This document shows positions 41,818-50,504 of a stretch of 64,000 nt of DNA, one piece after another; position 1 is the first letter of the stretch, and each line of letters starts with the position of its first letter. This DNA is from Streptomyces sioyaensis (GTDB lineage Bacteria > Actinomycetota > Actinomycetes > Streptomycetales > Streptomycetaceae). The notes below the pieces were generated by a model. It searched no databases. It was not told the DNA's origin and saw nothing but the letters and a program-made list of their open reading frames with translations. Location of the stretch: NCBI RefSeq assembly GCF_004122735.1, contig NZ_SDIF01000024.1, forward strand, positions 23,386 through 87,385, in the 5' to 3' direction. Made by a program: the position numbers and the translations under genes.

Positions 41818-42231
41818 ATGACCACGCAGATCCAGCACGTCGACCACGAACTCATCCAGGCCGCGGCGCACGTCGCCCGCACCCGTTGCCGGGGCGACAA
41901 CCACACCATGGCTGCCGCAGCCCGCGCCCAGGACGGCCGGATCGTCACCGCGGTGAACGCCTACCACTTCACCGGAGGACCCTGCGCCGAGCTGGTCCTC
42001 ATCGGCGCGGCAGCCGCCCAGGGCGCCTACGAGCTGGACACGATCGTCGCCGTGGGCGATCGGGACCGGGGGGTTGTCCCCCCGTGCGGCCGGTGCCGGC
42101 AGGTCCTCCTCGAATACTTCCCCGCCCTCAAGGTCATCGTCGGCAAGGACGACCGCCTCCGAACCGTTCCCATTGCCGACTTGCTGCCCGAAAGCTACGT
42201 CTGGGCCGACCACCAGCTCGACGCCGAGTAG
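41818..42231 (+). CDS. Blasticidin-S-deaminase-like cytidine deaminase
   Basis: 137 residues. Zinc motifs GGPCAELVLIGAAAAQGA (C-A-E) and PPCGRCRQVLLEYFP (PCxxC) define the tetrameric cytidine deaminase fold, and the loops and C-terminus (LLPESYVWAD) are closer to blasticidin S deaminase than to housekeeping cytidine deaminase. It probably deaminates a cytosine nucleoside or nucleoside antibiotic. ATG at 41818 with GAAGGCAGAGAAG upstream. Convergent with the NUDIX gene. Activity against blasticidin is inferred. Confidence 0.83.
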   Translation: MTTQIQHVDHELIQAAAHVARTRCRGDNHTMAAAARAQDGRIVTAVNAYHFTGGPCAELVLIGAAAAQGAYELDTIVAVGDRDRGVVPPCGRCRQVLLEYFPALKVIVGKDDRLRTVPIADLLPESYVWADHQLDAE

Positions 42232-42257
42232 ACCGCGTCACTCAGCGCGAGTTGCCG

Positions 42258-42292
42258 CCGTCAGCCGTCAGCCGTCAGCCGTCAGCCGTCAG
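42258..42292. repeat. Five perfect CCGTCAG heptamers
   Basis: Five tandem copies, followed by CCGACA, in the convergent gap between the deaminase and NUDIX genes. Likely slippage-prone. Confidence 0.9.
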
Positions 42293-42413
42293 CCGACAAC
42301 CGGGGAAACATTGTCTGATGCGGCACTGGTTTGCGGTACAGCCACGTGGCCCCCGGCGCGACCAACCGGTCAGATACCCGACGACGGGCTCCCGCTGCGT
42401 TGCGCTGCCCCAC

Positions 42414-43055
42414 TCACCCACTACGCGGGACGGCTGAGAGGAGTCGCTCGGAGTGCTGCCCGATGATGCGTTCCACCGCGAACGTCGTCTGGGAGGAGCG
42501 TGCTTGGTCGAGAGTGAGCCAGACGGGGGCCTCGCCTTCCTCGTTCACGGTCACCTCCCCATGGGCTCCCGCCTCCCACTGCTCATCGACCTCCAGCAGA
42601 TAGGCGTGCCAACGATGTGCGTCGGAGCCCCTTCTGCACACGTCTCCCTTCAAGTACTCGTCCGCAACGAGCCGGAGGTCCCGGTTCGAGACGCGGATTC
42701 CCACTTCTTCCCATAGCTCCCGCGCGGCCGCGCCCTCGGGTTCCTCCCCGCGTTCGACGTGGCCTGCGGGGACGGTCAGAGAGTAGGGAAAGGCGGTTCG
42801 CTGGAAGAAGAGAAACCTCGCGCGGCGGTCGCGTACGAATACACCGGCGCTCTCGTGCCAGTACTCGCCGTCCGCATCGGTCCACCAGCAGATGCGGGGG
42901 TCGACGACGATGGCTCGTTCCGCCTCGCGGCCGCACGTAGCGCAGGTGCAGCGTTTCCTTCCGTCCACGACGATCCAGGTGACCGTCTCGGCGTGGCAGT
43001 ACAGGCAGTACTCGCCATAGGCGTTGGCCCGCAACCGAAGGAAGTCGATTTTCAT
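42414..43055 (-). CDS. NUDIX hydrolase with N-terminal zinc ribbon
   Basis: 213 residues. CxxC pairs (CLYCHAE, CTCATCGRE) at about 17-45 form a zinc ribbon. The Nudix box is split across GHVERGEEPEG (from about residue 98) and AAARELWEEVGI, matching Gx5Ex7REUxEExGU. Such proteins hydrolyse nucleoside diphosphate derivatives. Same strand and 29 bp downstream of an MFS gene and next to a GTP cyclohydrolase I gene, so it could remove pyrophosphate from dihydroneopterin triphosphate (inference). ATG at 43055. Confidence 0.87.
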   Translation of the reverse strand: MKIDFLRLRANAYGEYCLYCHAETVTWIVVDGRKRCTCATCGREAERAIVVDPRICWWTDADGEYWHESAGVFVRDRRARFLFFQRTAFPYSLTVPAGHVERGEEPEGAAARELWEEVGIRVSNRDLRLVADEYLKGDVCRRGSDAHRWHAYLLEVDEQWEAGAHGEVTVNEEGEAPVWLTLDQARSSQTTFAVERIIGQHSERLLSAVPRSG

Positions 43056-43084
43056 CCTGCCCTTTCCGAGGTGAAGGACTGCCG

Positions 43085-44434
43085 TCAGCCGCTACAGCAG
43101 CCGGGAACGCCACACGTCGGTGGCTCGGTCACGGTCTCGTGCAGTGAGGACGTGCTGACGCCCGCCGCCTCCCCCAACGGTTCCGCTCCTTCCCTCATGT
43201 CCATACCCGCCGGTGCCTCGCGTGACGGGGACACGCCGGCCGCCGAACCAGTGGTCGACGTGCGCGCGGTCGTCAGCAGCAGCACCGAGCCCAGTCCGCC
43301 GAAGACCAGGGTCGCGGCAGCGACGGCGCCCCATCCCGCGGCCGCGATGACCAGTCCGAAGAGCGGTGGTCCCAGCAGAGTGCCCACACTGCCGAGCTGG
43401 TTGAGGATGCCATTGGCGATGTCGACCTGCTCAGGACGGCTCACCGAGGCGGGGACGGCAGCGAAGACAGCGGAGATGAGCAGTCCGTCGACGAGAAGAA
43501 CAAGCGTGGCCGCTCCGCCGCTGACCGCGAGGGGGAATTCGGCCGAGAATGCGGGGAGGCAGGCCACCGGCATCAATGCGCCGAGCGGGACCAGCGAGGA
43601 GAGGGCCAAGCCGCGCCGCAGCAGCCAGCTGGCGGCGAGCCCTCCGACCGCGCTTCCCAGGCAGACGACTGCTATCACGGTACCGGTCACCGCCGGCGTG
43701 GCCTGCCGGTGCTCGGTGAGGAACTGCGGAAGCACCATCACCACGGCGACGCTGACCAGCGCCAGGCTTCCGTACGCCACGCCGAGCCGCAGCACCCCGT
43801 TCCAGGTGCCGGCTTCGCGGGGAGCGCGCTGGACCGTCGTCCTCGGCAGCCGAGGCAGGACGGACGCGAGCACTCCGGCCATGATCAGCGGACCCACTGC
43901 TGTGAGGGCCAGCCATTGGCTCCACGTCCACCAGGTCGCCAGGGCTCCGCCCGTGGCCGCGGCGATGGCGAGCCCCGTCGGGACGCACGTGCCCCACAGC
44001 GCGAGCGCTGCCGCTCGGATGCCGCCGTGAGTCACGCGGGTGAGAACGACCGGACCCGCCACGAACACCAGCAGGTAGCCGACTCCTTCAGCGATACGTG
44101 CCCCCAGCAGCAGCCCCCAGGACCGGGCGGCCGCGCTGCCGGCGGCTGCCACCGAAATCATGAAGAGGCCCCAGGACAGGGCCCGTTGGGCGCCGAAGCG
44201 GCTGATCCACCATCCCGCCGGGATGCTGAGGAGGGCGCCCACGGCCGTGATACTCGACGTGGCCCAGGCGAGCGCACCGGCTGACAGCCCCAGCGCCGAA
44301 CGCAGGGCGGAACCCGCCGGTGAGACGGCACCCAGGCTGACTGCCGCCAGCACGCCGGCCAGCCATGTCACCAGGGCGTACTTCCAGGGCGACGTCGAGA
44401 CGCGGCGGTGACTGCCTCTCTTCCTGTCGGGCAC
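43085..44434 (-). CDS. Major facilitator superfamily transporter
   Basis: 449 residues with about twelve hydrophobic helices. The loop 2-3 motif GWWISRFGAQRALSWG resembles MFS motif A. GTG at 44434 is chosen because AAGGAG lies 6 bases upstream; a long in-frame extension to 44653 is noncoding in composition. The C-terminal tail ends with two cysteines. Middle gene of the folE-MFS-NUDIX operon; possibly an exporter of the pathway product. Confidence 0.88.
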   Translation of the reverse strand: MPDRKRGSHRRVSTSPWKYALVTWLAGVLAAVSLGAVSPAGSALRSALGLSAGALAWATSSITAVGALLSIPAGWWISRFGAQRALSWGLFMISVAAAGSAAARSWGLLLGARIAEGVGYLLVFVAGPVVLTRVTHGGIRAAALALWGTCVPTGLAIAAATGGALATWWTWSQWLALTAVGPLIMAGVLASVLPRLPRTTVQRAPREAGTWNGVLRLGVAYGSLALVSVAVVMVLPQFLTEHRQATPAVTGTVIAVVCLGSAVGGLAASWLLRRGLALSSLVPLGALMPVACLPAFSAEFPLAVSGGAATLVLLVDGLLISAVFAAVPASVSRPEQVDIANGILNQLGSVGTLLGPPLFGLVIAAAGWGAVAAATLVFGGLGSVLLLTTARTSTTGSAAGVSPSREAPAGMDMREGAEPLGEAAGVSTSSLHETVTEPPTCGVPGCCSG

Positions 44435-44556
44435 GGGTTCTCCTTGTGCCGGCCGACGGTGGTCCCGCGCGGTCGGCCGTCGAGGGACGGGATGACCGAG
44501 GGTCGCGTGGCGGGAGGGTCGATGGCTGAGCACACCTCCCGCCACGCGAGTCCGCA

Positions 44557-45090
44557 TCAGTCGTCCAGGCCGAACTTGGCCATCAACTCCTGATCGCCTG
44601 CCACATAAGAGGTGTCGGTGGTCACGGTCTGGTCGGAAGGACCACGGCTGCACATGCAGAGGTGGCGGCTACGGGAGGTGACTCTCACGGCCTGTGCGCC
44701 GCCGGAGGACATGATTTCTTCGGCGATGTCCTTGACGAGGTACTCCTGGATCTGGAAGCGCCGGCTGAACGCTTGAACCAGACGAGGAAATTTCCCGAGT
44801 CCGAGGATGCGGTCACCGGGAACGTACGAGATGTTCACCTTCCCGAAGAACGGCAGGAAGTGATGCGCGCAGATCGAGAAGAAGTTGTTCTCCTGGATTC
44901 GCACCACGCCGGTGTGCTCGCCGTTCACCGTGCAGGTGGTCTTGAGAATCTTCGACGTGTCGATCTCATAGCCACTCAGCAGCTCTCGATAGGCCCGGAC
45001 GATGCGGTCCTCGCACTCCGGCCCGCTGTACCACCCGAGTGCTCTCGTGTCGGTGGTGACATTAGTTTTGAGCCATTCTTCAATGGTCAC
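44557..45090 (-). CDS. folE: GTP cyclohydrolase I
   Basis: 177 residues, lacking the extended N-terminus of the housekeeping form. Zinc ligands sit in SICAHHFLPFFGK (Cys and His) and HLCMCSRGP (Cys); the canonical HxCMxMRG motif is modified to HLCMCSRGP. It converts GTP to 7,8-dihydroneopterin triphosphate. ATG at 45090. First gene of an operon with an MFS transporter and a NUDIX hydrolase, outside any folate cluster, which suggests a specialised pterin or deazapurine product. Confidence 0.9.
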   Translation of the reverse strand: MTIEEWLKTNVTTDTRALGWYSGPECEDRIVRAYRELLSGYEIDTSKILKTTCTVNGEHTGVVRIQENNFFSICAHHFLPFFGKVNISYVPGDRILGLGKFPRLVQAFSRRFQIQEYLVKDIAEEIMSSGGAQAVRVTSRSRHLCMCSRGPSDQTVTTDTSYVAGDQELMAKFGLDD

Positions 45091-45436
45091 TTGCGGCCTC
45101 CATTCCTGCTCGCACCAAGGGATCCGAAACCCGGTGGAGGCTTTTCACTATCCACCCGCTCGCGTTCATTGAGAATATACATTCATTAGCCCGCACCCGA
45201 TCAGAGCAATGTGCGGGTGATGTGCTAATGGCTAAGTATTCAAATCCGCACGGAGAAATAACGTTTTCCTCGTGATTGAACAGGGTGGACGGCGGGAAGA
45301 CGGGGCGTGAATGGGAGGGGAAAAGTTAACTTCTGGGCGCCGGAGCACACCGGCTCACTCGTCACCTCCTGCCGTGCGGGGGCGATGCGCCCCACCGGAT
45401 CGGGCACTCGGCGCACGTAGTTGACGGACACGACGA
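45091..45436. promoter_or_regulatory. AT-rich region upstream of folE with inverted repeats
   Basis: CATTAG (45185-45190) with CTAATG (45226-45231) and CCCGCAC (45191-45197) with GTGCGGG (45212-45218) form a nested hairpin; GAATATACATTC (45174-45185) is a near-palindrome. They probably include the folE promoter and a regulator site or mRNA structure. No gene called; a 60-residue open frame on the minus strand is not credible. Confidence 0.5.
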
Positions 45437-45628
45437 GTTCTCAGCAAAGCCGAAACGACGCGTCACCACGCCGGCATTTCCTCCTGGCTGGCTGGAGCGG
45501 ATCCGGCAGAATGCGCCCGTCGCGCTGAACAGAACATCCAGGTCCAGTTCCGGCACTACGGCACGCTCCTATTCGGAGTGCAGAACCACGCCAATCGTCT
45601 GATCGAAGACCCTATGAAGACTCCATGA
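45437..45628 (+). pseudogene. Tyrosine-recombinase C-terminal remnant 1
   Basis: In frame from 45437: HAGISSWLAGADPAECARRA, then FRHYGTLLFGVQNHANRLIE, ending at TGA 45626. It aligns with the integrase remnant at 53722 (HAGISFWL..DPAECARRAG..LFRHY..ANRLIE), including the catalytic Tyr region. A stop (TGA 45422-45424) cuts the frame just upstream; the remaining integrase is missing. No start or ribosome-binding site. A relic of an integrated element. Confidence 0.75.
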
Positions 45629-45920
45629 AGACCCCCATGCGGAAGTGGGGCGGGCGCTCGGATGCCGTCGATGAAGGCTCAGCGGAATCTGACCCGGAAA
45701 TGCCTCGGAATGGCCGGTCAGAGGTGGGAAACGGGTGGGAGATATGGGGATGGTGGAGTGCAGGTATCTCCCCGCGTGAGGCCAAAAACAACGGCCTCTG
45801 AGCGGTCGCCAGCATCGGCAACACTGGTGTGAATGTCGTGCATGCCGAGCACGCAGTGAGCGGTGAAATCGGCCTGGGGCGCGGTTTCGATTCCGTCGGA
45901 CGGTTCAGCCGAGGTGCCAC

Positions 45921-46665
45921 TCATGTCCGTGGCGAGACGGTCGCCGTGACGCGGCCTGAGGCACCTGGTAGAGGCCCTACCCGGATCGTGCTCTGCTCCC
46001 CGGCCGGGACGACACGCGGCCAGGCCGTGGCCGGGCCTTGAACCGACACCTGCCATCCCGCGACCGTAGGTGGAGTGGACAGCTCGCTGACGTCGGGCCG
46101 TCCGGAGGAAGCGGCCGTCCTTGTCGACCGCGCAGTATCCGCTGCCGTAGCACCACAGATAGCCCGCCCAGCCGGATCTGTAACGGTCGAGGGAGGCAAG
46201 GGCATAGCCGTAGAAGCGCGCCATATTGGGCAGCGAGCTGTCCCGGGGGCCCAACTCGCCGACGACGAACGGTAGGTGATGTGCGCTCGGGTGGCGGGTG
46301 ACGGCGTTCTCGTGGGCTTCCATCCAGTGCGCCGAGGGGTCGTAGTCGCCGCCGGCTTCCATCGTGGCGTTGTAGGAGTGCGGTGCGTAGACGACGTCGG
46401 GGTCGTGGATGCGGCCGAGTCCGGTGGGCAGCCCATCGCCGACCATCGGGGTCGGTTCGACGAACAGTCTGTGGTGGCGGTCGGCCGTGTGGATCGCGCC
46501 CGCGATCCGCTTGTACATCGGGGTCAGTTGCCCGGACTCTATGCGGTGGGCGGCGGCCGGAAGGTCCTCGCCCTCGCGGAGCCGCCCCGTGGGTTCGTTG
46601 ATCAGGTCATAGCCGTACACGGCGGGGTGGAGGGCGAAGTGCTGGGCGAGCACCGCCACATGCGC
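45921..46665 (-). pseudogene. Truncated, frameshifted GH5 endoglycoceramidase-like gene
   Basis: YGYDLINEP (acid/base Glu) and FVVGELGPRD (nucleophile Glu) identify a GH5 glycosidase. The N-terminal half is absent: the frame begins abruptly at about 46660, at a junction with an unrelated gene on the other strand. Near 46100 the meaningful sequence changes frame (SELSTPPTVAGWQ, then GASGRVTATVSPRT), so at least one frameshift is present. It originally encoded a secreted glycolipid or glucan hydrolase. Confidence 0.75.
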
Positions 46666-46683
46666 ACTTGCGCCCGTTGAAGG

Positions 46684-47678
46684 TCGCTGTCCGCCAGCGA
46701 CTTCTACACGACCGGTCAGTACGACGTGGCCGTCACCGACTACGCCGTGCGTGTCTCCCAGATCAACAACGCCGGCGGCCCGGGTGTGAAGGAGGCGTCC
46801 AAGGTCGCCCTGGCCAACGGCAAGGGCAAGGTGCTCGCCGCTTCATCAGCAATGGCCAGTATGCGGCGCTGAACTCCGACGAGCAGGTCGTCGCCTCCAA
46901 GCTCGTCAACAACGGCGGCGCCGAGATGAAGGCCGCGGCCAAAATCGCCCTGGCCGATTCCGCTGACGAGCTGCACGAATTTGTCCAGGTCGGCCAGTAC
47001 ATGGCCGACCGCAAGGACAAACTCGCCAGCACCCACATCGCCCAGATGCAACGTCTGATCGCCGAAGCCTCCGGCGTAGCGGCCAAGGCCAGGCACAACA
47101 GCTGGAAGGCAGCAGAAGCCGCCGCCAAGGCTATCGACGCCAAGGATGACGCCGCCAAGGCCGCGGACGGGGCGAAGAAGTCCGCCAACCTCGCCAAACA
47201 GTACGCCGATGACGCCGGCAAGGCCGCCACCAGCGCAGAGAACAGCGCCGCCCAGGCAGCCAACTCTGCCAAGAGCGCACGCAGCGCGGCCAACGCCGCC
47301 GACCGCGACGCCGACGACGCCGAAACCTCCGCAGCCCAGGCGGAGTTCTCTGCCAACTACGCGCGCAACTCTGCCTACCTCGCCACTTCGGCAGCCGACG
47401 ACGCCCGTGCCTCTCCACTCGATGCCGGCAAGAGCGCCAAGGAAGCCAACACCCTCGCCAGCCAGGCATGGACGGAGGTGAAGAAGAAGCGTGAGAGCGA
47501 GGTAGCCGAAGCACGCCGCAAAGCAGAAGAAGCCCGCAAGCAGCAGGAGAAGCAGAAGGCCAAGAAGCCGCACTGCGTCTCGCACACCGGCAACGAGATA
47601 GCCGGGCTCCTGCCCTGTGTCCTCTCGGGCGGCGACGTCACTCCGGTCATCGACCCCACCCTGACCGCCGTGGTATAG
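46684..47678 (+). pseudogene. Truncated ALF-repeat/coiled-coil protein remnant
   Basis: The first segment (DFYTTGQYDVAVTDYA, in frame from 46684) stops at TGA 46870. The second (FISNGQYAALNSDEQVVASK onwards) continues to 47678 in another frame. Around 46843 adding one base would join them as VLAAFISNGQ, so a 1-bp deletion is likely. The rest is an Ala/Lys-rich coiled coil with repeated NSA/AA patterns, as in Streptomyces ALF-repeat or polymorphic-toxin proteins. The N-terminus is lost at the 46.67-kb junction. Confidence 0.7.
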
Positions 47679-48184
47679 GGAATTAGAGGCAACCTCAGTC
47701 CTCTTCGACGAGCTTCAGTCGTTCTTCGCGGAGCGAGAGAGTTCTGGAACGAATTAGCCCGGCGAGATGGTGATTGCAGGCTCTCCGCCCGAAGAGGTAC
47801 CGCCGGGCGGAGAGCCTGCAGTGCTTTCGGCAGACCCTCTTGCCGGGCAGGGAAGCTCATCTCCTGACCACCACCCGTTGCGTTGCCGCTGCCGTCTCAC
47901 CCGCTGGGCTAGCTGGGGGCAGGACGCACGGAGTTGGGTTACGACCGTCTGGTCGCGTTGCGAAAGCAGTGAGCGTTCGGCATTGGATGGTCCGGGCGCA
48001 CCCGGCCGGCGGGGCGTGTCCCGATAGGGGCCTGCCGACCCATCAGGCGTTGTCACAGTTCTGACCGTCCGCGCGGTCCGGTGCCAGCCACTTGGAACCG
48101 CCATGTGGTCGAGAGGCGAATGTCCATGGCCTGTACGCCCAGCACCCCACGCACCGGCTGGCGTTCGCCTGGTGGGGAGGTTGT
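47679..48184. other. Gap between ALF remnant and transposase relic
   Basis: Apart from the hairpin at 47776-47819, no intact gene is visible; the minus-strand frame 47754-48683 is partly transposase remnant and partly noise. Confidence 0.5.
47776..47819. terminator. 16-bp perfect hairpin after ALF remnant
   Basis: Arms GCAGGCTCTCCGCCCG (47776-47791) and its complement (47804-47819) with a 12-nt loop, about 100 bp after the last codon. Confidence 0.75.
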
Positions 48185-48700
48185 CCTCGGTGTGGACACG
48201 CACCGCGATGTTCATGCCGTCGCGGTGGTCTCCTCGCTTGGACACGTAGCCCTTGTCGCCGACTACGGTCTGTCCGGGGCGGGTGGCCAGCAGGTAGGGG
48301 TCCTGGGTGAGCATGCCGGTCAGGACGTCGCGTTCGCCTGCTTTCGGGTTGGCCAGGGCCAAGGTGATGGGCAGGCCGCCGGGTGTGCACATCAGATGGA
48401 GGCGCAGGCCCCAAGGAGAAGCGCGAGTGCGAGGGCAGTAGGAGTAGGCAGCCCAGCCGGCGAGGTCGGAGCGTTTGACGGTGGGCCGTGAGCGGGGGCA
48501 TTTCCACGGGTGTGGCGTCCACGATCCACACGTCGGCGTGCCACAGATCGGTGTCCCGGGCGAGGGCACGGATGATTCGGCTGAGTACCGTGTTAGCGGC
48601 CCATAGGCGCTTGTTGTAGCCGGACTGCCCGGGCAGGTAGGGGAACTCGGCGGCCAGATGACGCCCGGCATGCGCGCGGGCAAGTCGTGGTTGCAAGCCG
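48185..48700 (-). pseudogene. IS982-like transposase relic
   Basis: Two frames carry recognisable pieces: AEFPYLPGQSGYNKRLWAA and DVWIVDATPVEM (near 48664-48510), then SRPTVKRSDLAGWAAYSYC, LRLHLMCTPGGLPITLALA and GDKGYVSKR (to about 48185). The frame changes by one base near 48505. Start and C-terminus are lost. An inactive insertion-sequence fragment; the terminal repeats were not identified. Confidence 0.75.
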
Positions 48701-48746
48701 CTCGCGCGTGGATGGGCGGGTACTCCCCGGCGGTTCCGTCCCAAAC

Positions 48747-49286
48747 TCAACTGGACGGCGTGACCGGGGACCACATGCCGAGCCACTGCTCGGCGCCCCA
48801 TGCCTCGAACCGCTCTACCTCAGTGAACCCCAGCTTTGCCGCGAGACGCATCGAGCCGACGTTGGCGGTCTGGGTGGTGAGCACCACCGGCTCACCGGGA
48901 AGCGCACCGGCGAGCCAGCCGAGTGCCGCCGCGCACGCCTCGGCGGCGTACCCGAATCCCCACGCCCGCGGCAGGAACAGGTAGCCGAGGTCGGCCTTCC
49001 CCGCGGCAGCCGGGCGATGGTGCCCCGTTGCTCTCCTGAGCAGGATCTGGCCGATCATCGACCCGTCGAGATCAACGACGAAGCTCCCGGGCCACCGCTC
49101 GGGCGCCCCGGACATCTCGCGCTCAAGCTCGTCACGCGGCCGGGGGCCGCCGAGGTAGGTGTGGACCTCTGGCGAGGCGAGCAGCTCGATGAACGCCGCA
49201 CGGTCCCGGGGCTCGGGCCCACGGAGCACGAGCCGCTCGGTCCTGATCGGCTCAGGCGGCCAAGCCACGGGGCCCAGATCCTCCAT
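48747..49286 (-). CDS. GNAT acetyltransferase (RimJ/RimL type)
   Basis: 179 residues. TERLVLRGPEPRDRAAFIEL and the acetyl-CoA loop (about GYLFLPRAWGFGYAAEA) fit the RimJ/L GNAT family; NVGSMRLAAKLGFTEVERF is the C-terminal signature. ATG at 49286. Transfers acetyl groups to amines of a protein or small molecule. Intact despite lying in the decayed zone. Confidence 0.87.
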   Translation of the reverse strand: MEDLGPVAWPPEPIRTERLVLRGPEPRDRAAFIELLASPEVHTYLGGPRPRDELEREMSGAPERWPGSFVVDLDGSMIGQILLRRATGHHRPAAAGKADLGYLFLPRAWGFGYAAEACAAALGWLAGALPGEPVVLTTQTANVGSMRLAAKLGFTEVERFEAWGAEQWLGMWSPVTPSS

Positions 49287-49465
49287 CCGCGCACGCTAAC
49301 AGGTGGTCAAACCAACCGAACGGGAAACGCTTCACTCCACCTAGATCCGAACCCAAACAGCACCTAGCGGCCGGCCACGGAGCCTCCGCAAAATCCCGTT
49401 GGCGGACCACGGCGACCACTGCTAATTTTCCGGAGGCCGTGCGAGAGAACGAGGAGGTGGTACCC

Positions 49466-49519
49466 GTGAACGCAGTATCGACATGGGTGCTCCCCTCCGG
49501 GGTCACGGTCGGACGATAG
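49466..49519 (+). CDS. Leader-peptide-like small ORF
   Basis: 17 codons (VNAVSTWVLPSGVTVGR) with a perfect GAGGAGG 8 bases before the GTG. Its stop (TAG 49517-49519) lies inside the hairpin at 49510-49527. The strong ribosome-binding site and position 45 bp before the hydrolase start suggest a translated leader controlling that gene; no regulated case is known to me for this exact sequence. Confidence 0.55.
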   Translation: MNAVSTWVLPSGVTVGR

Positions 49520-49527
49520 GTCGTCCG
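49510..49527 (+). promoter_or_regulatory. Hairpin over the leader stop codon
   Basis: CGGACGA-TAGG-TCGTCCG, a 7-bp perfect stem. Alternative pairing of GGGAG (49527-49531) with CTCCC (49547-49551) downstream could form a switch. Confidence 0.5.
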
Positions 49528-49564
49528 GGAGCGCCGTTCACGAGCACTCCCGAAAGGCACGACC

Positions 49565-50287
49565 ATGCGATTCACTTCCGAACAGCGCCTCGACGACGGC
49601 GTCCTCGAACGCGAATTCACCCTCGGTGAGATCCCCGGCGTCCTGTGGACGCCTGGATCCGCACCGGCCCCGCTGATCCTGATCGGCCACAACGGCGGCT
49701 TGCACAAGCGGCACCCGCGGCTGGTGGCCCGGGCCCGGCACTACGCGGCGGAGTACGGCTTCGCTGCGGCCGCCATCGACGCTCCCGGGCACGGTGCCCG
49801 GCCCCGTTCCGCCGTCGATGAGCAGGCCCGCGCCGACCTGCGCCGGGCGATGCAGGCTGGCGAGCCGGTCGACGAGATCGTCGACGCCTTCCTCGTCCCG
49901 CTGGTCGAAAGGGCGGTCCCGGAATGGCGGACCACCCTGGACGCCCTCCTTGAGCTGCCCGAGATCGGCGGCCCGGTCGGGTACGAGGGGATGACCGCCA
50001 TCGGCACTCGGCTGGCGACGGTCGAGCCGCGCATCTCGGCCGCCGTTTTCTTTGCCGGGGGTTTCGTGCCCGGCACCCTGCGCGAGGCGGCCCGGCAGGT
50101 CACCATTCCGCTGCAGTTCCTGTTGCAGTGGGACGACGAAGGGATGGAACGGCAGCCGACCCTGGACCTGTTCGACGCCTTCGGCACCAGGGAGAAGACG
50201 CTGCACGCCAATCTGGGCGGGCACGCCGGTACCCCGTGGTTCGAGGTGGACGACGCGGCCCGGTTCCTCGCCCGGCACCTGAAGTGA
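49565..50287 (+). CDS. Alpha/beta-hydrolase-fold protein with altered nucleophile
   Basis: 240 residues of dienelactone-hydrolase-like fold (PLILIGHNGGLHKRHPR, AAIDAPGHGARP, PLQFLLQWDDEGM, NLGGHAGTPWFE with the catalytic His). The expected G-x-S-x-G elbow reads GYEGMTAIG, so the serine is not obvious and the protein may be inactive, or use Thr. ATG at 49565; preceded by CGAAAGG. Potentially controlled by the leader ORF upstream. Confidence 0.8.
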   Translation: MRFTSEQRLDDGVLEREFTLGEIPGVLWTPGSAPAPLILIGHNGGLHKRHPRLVARARHYAAEYGFAAAAIDAPGHGARPRSAVDEQARADLRRAMQAGEPVDEIVDAFLVPLVERAVPEWRTTLDALLELPEIGGPVGYEGMTAIGTRLATVEPRISAAVFFAGGFVPGTLREAARQVTIPLQFLLQWDDEGMERQPTLDLFDAFGTREKTLHANLGGHAGTPWFEVDDAARFLARHLK

Positions 50288-50428
50288 GGCCGGGCCGTCA
50301 CGCCAGCAGCAGACGATAGGCGGTGTCGGCCAGGATGCCGCTCATCGAGGACAGGTCCCCGCCGCCGAAGCCATGCGCGACGGCATCCGGAAGGAGACCC
50401 TCGGGGCTCCGGCCGCCACCGGCATGCT

Positions 50429-50449
50429 CCGCCCCTGCCGTCGGGGCGG
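50429..50449. terminator. Short hairpin between convergent genes
   Basis: A 7-bp stem (CCGCCCC, arms 50429-50435 and 50443-50449) lies between the convergent hydrolase and P450 genes. Confidence 0.4.
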
Positions 50450-50504
50450 GGGCGGTGCCGCCGTTCCCTTGTCGCCCGTGCGCCGGTGGCGGCCTGCCGA
50501 GGTG

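Noticed and set aside
47754..48683. Intact-looking minus-strand open frame
   Set aside because: Only its upstream half matches a transposase and in a different frame before 48505; the rest is noncoding.
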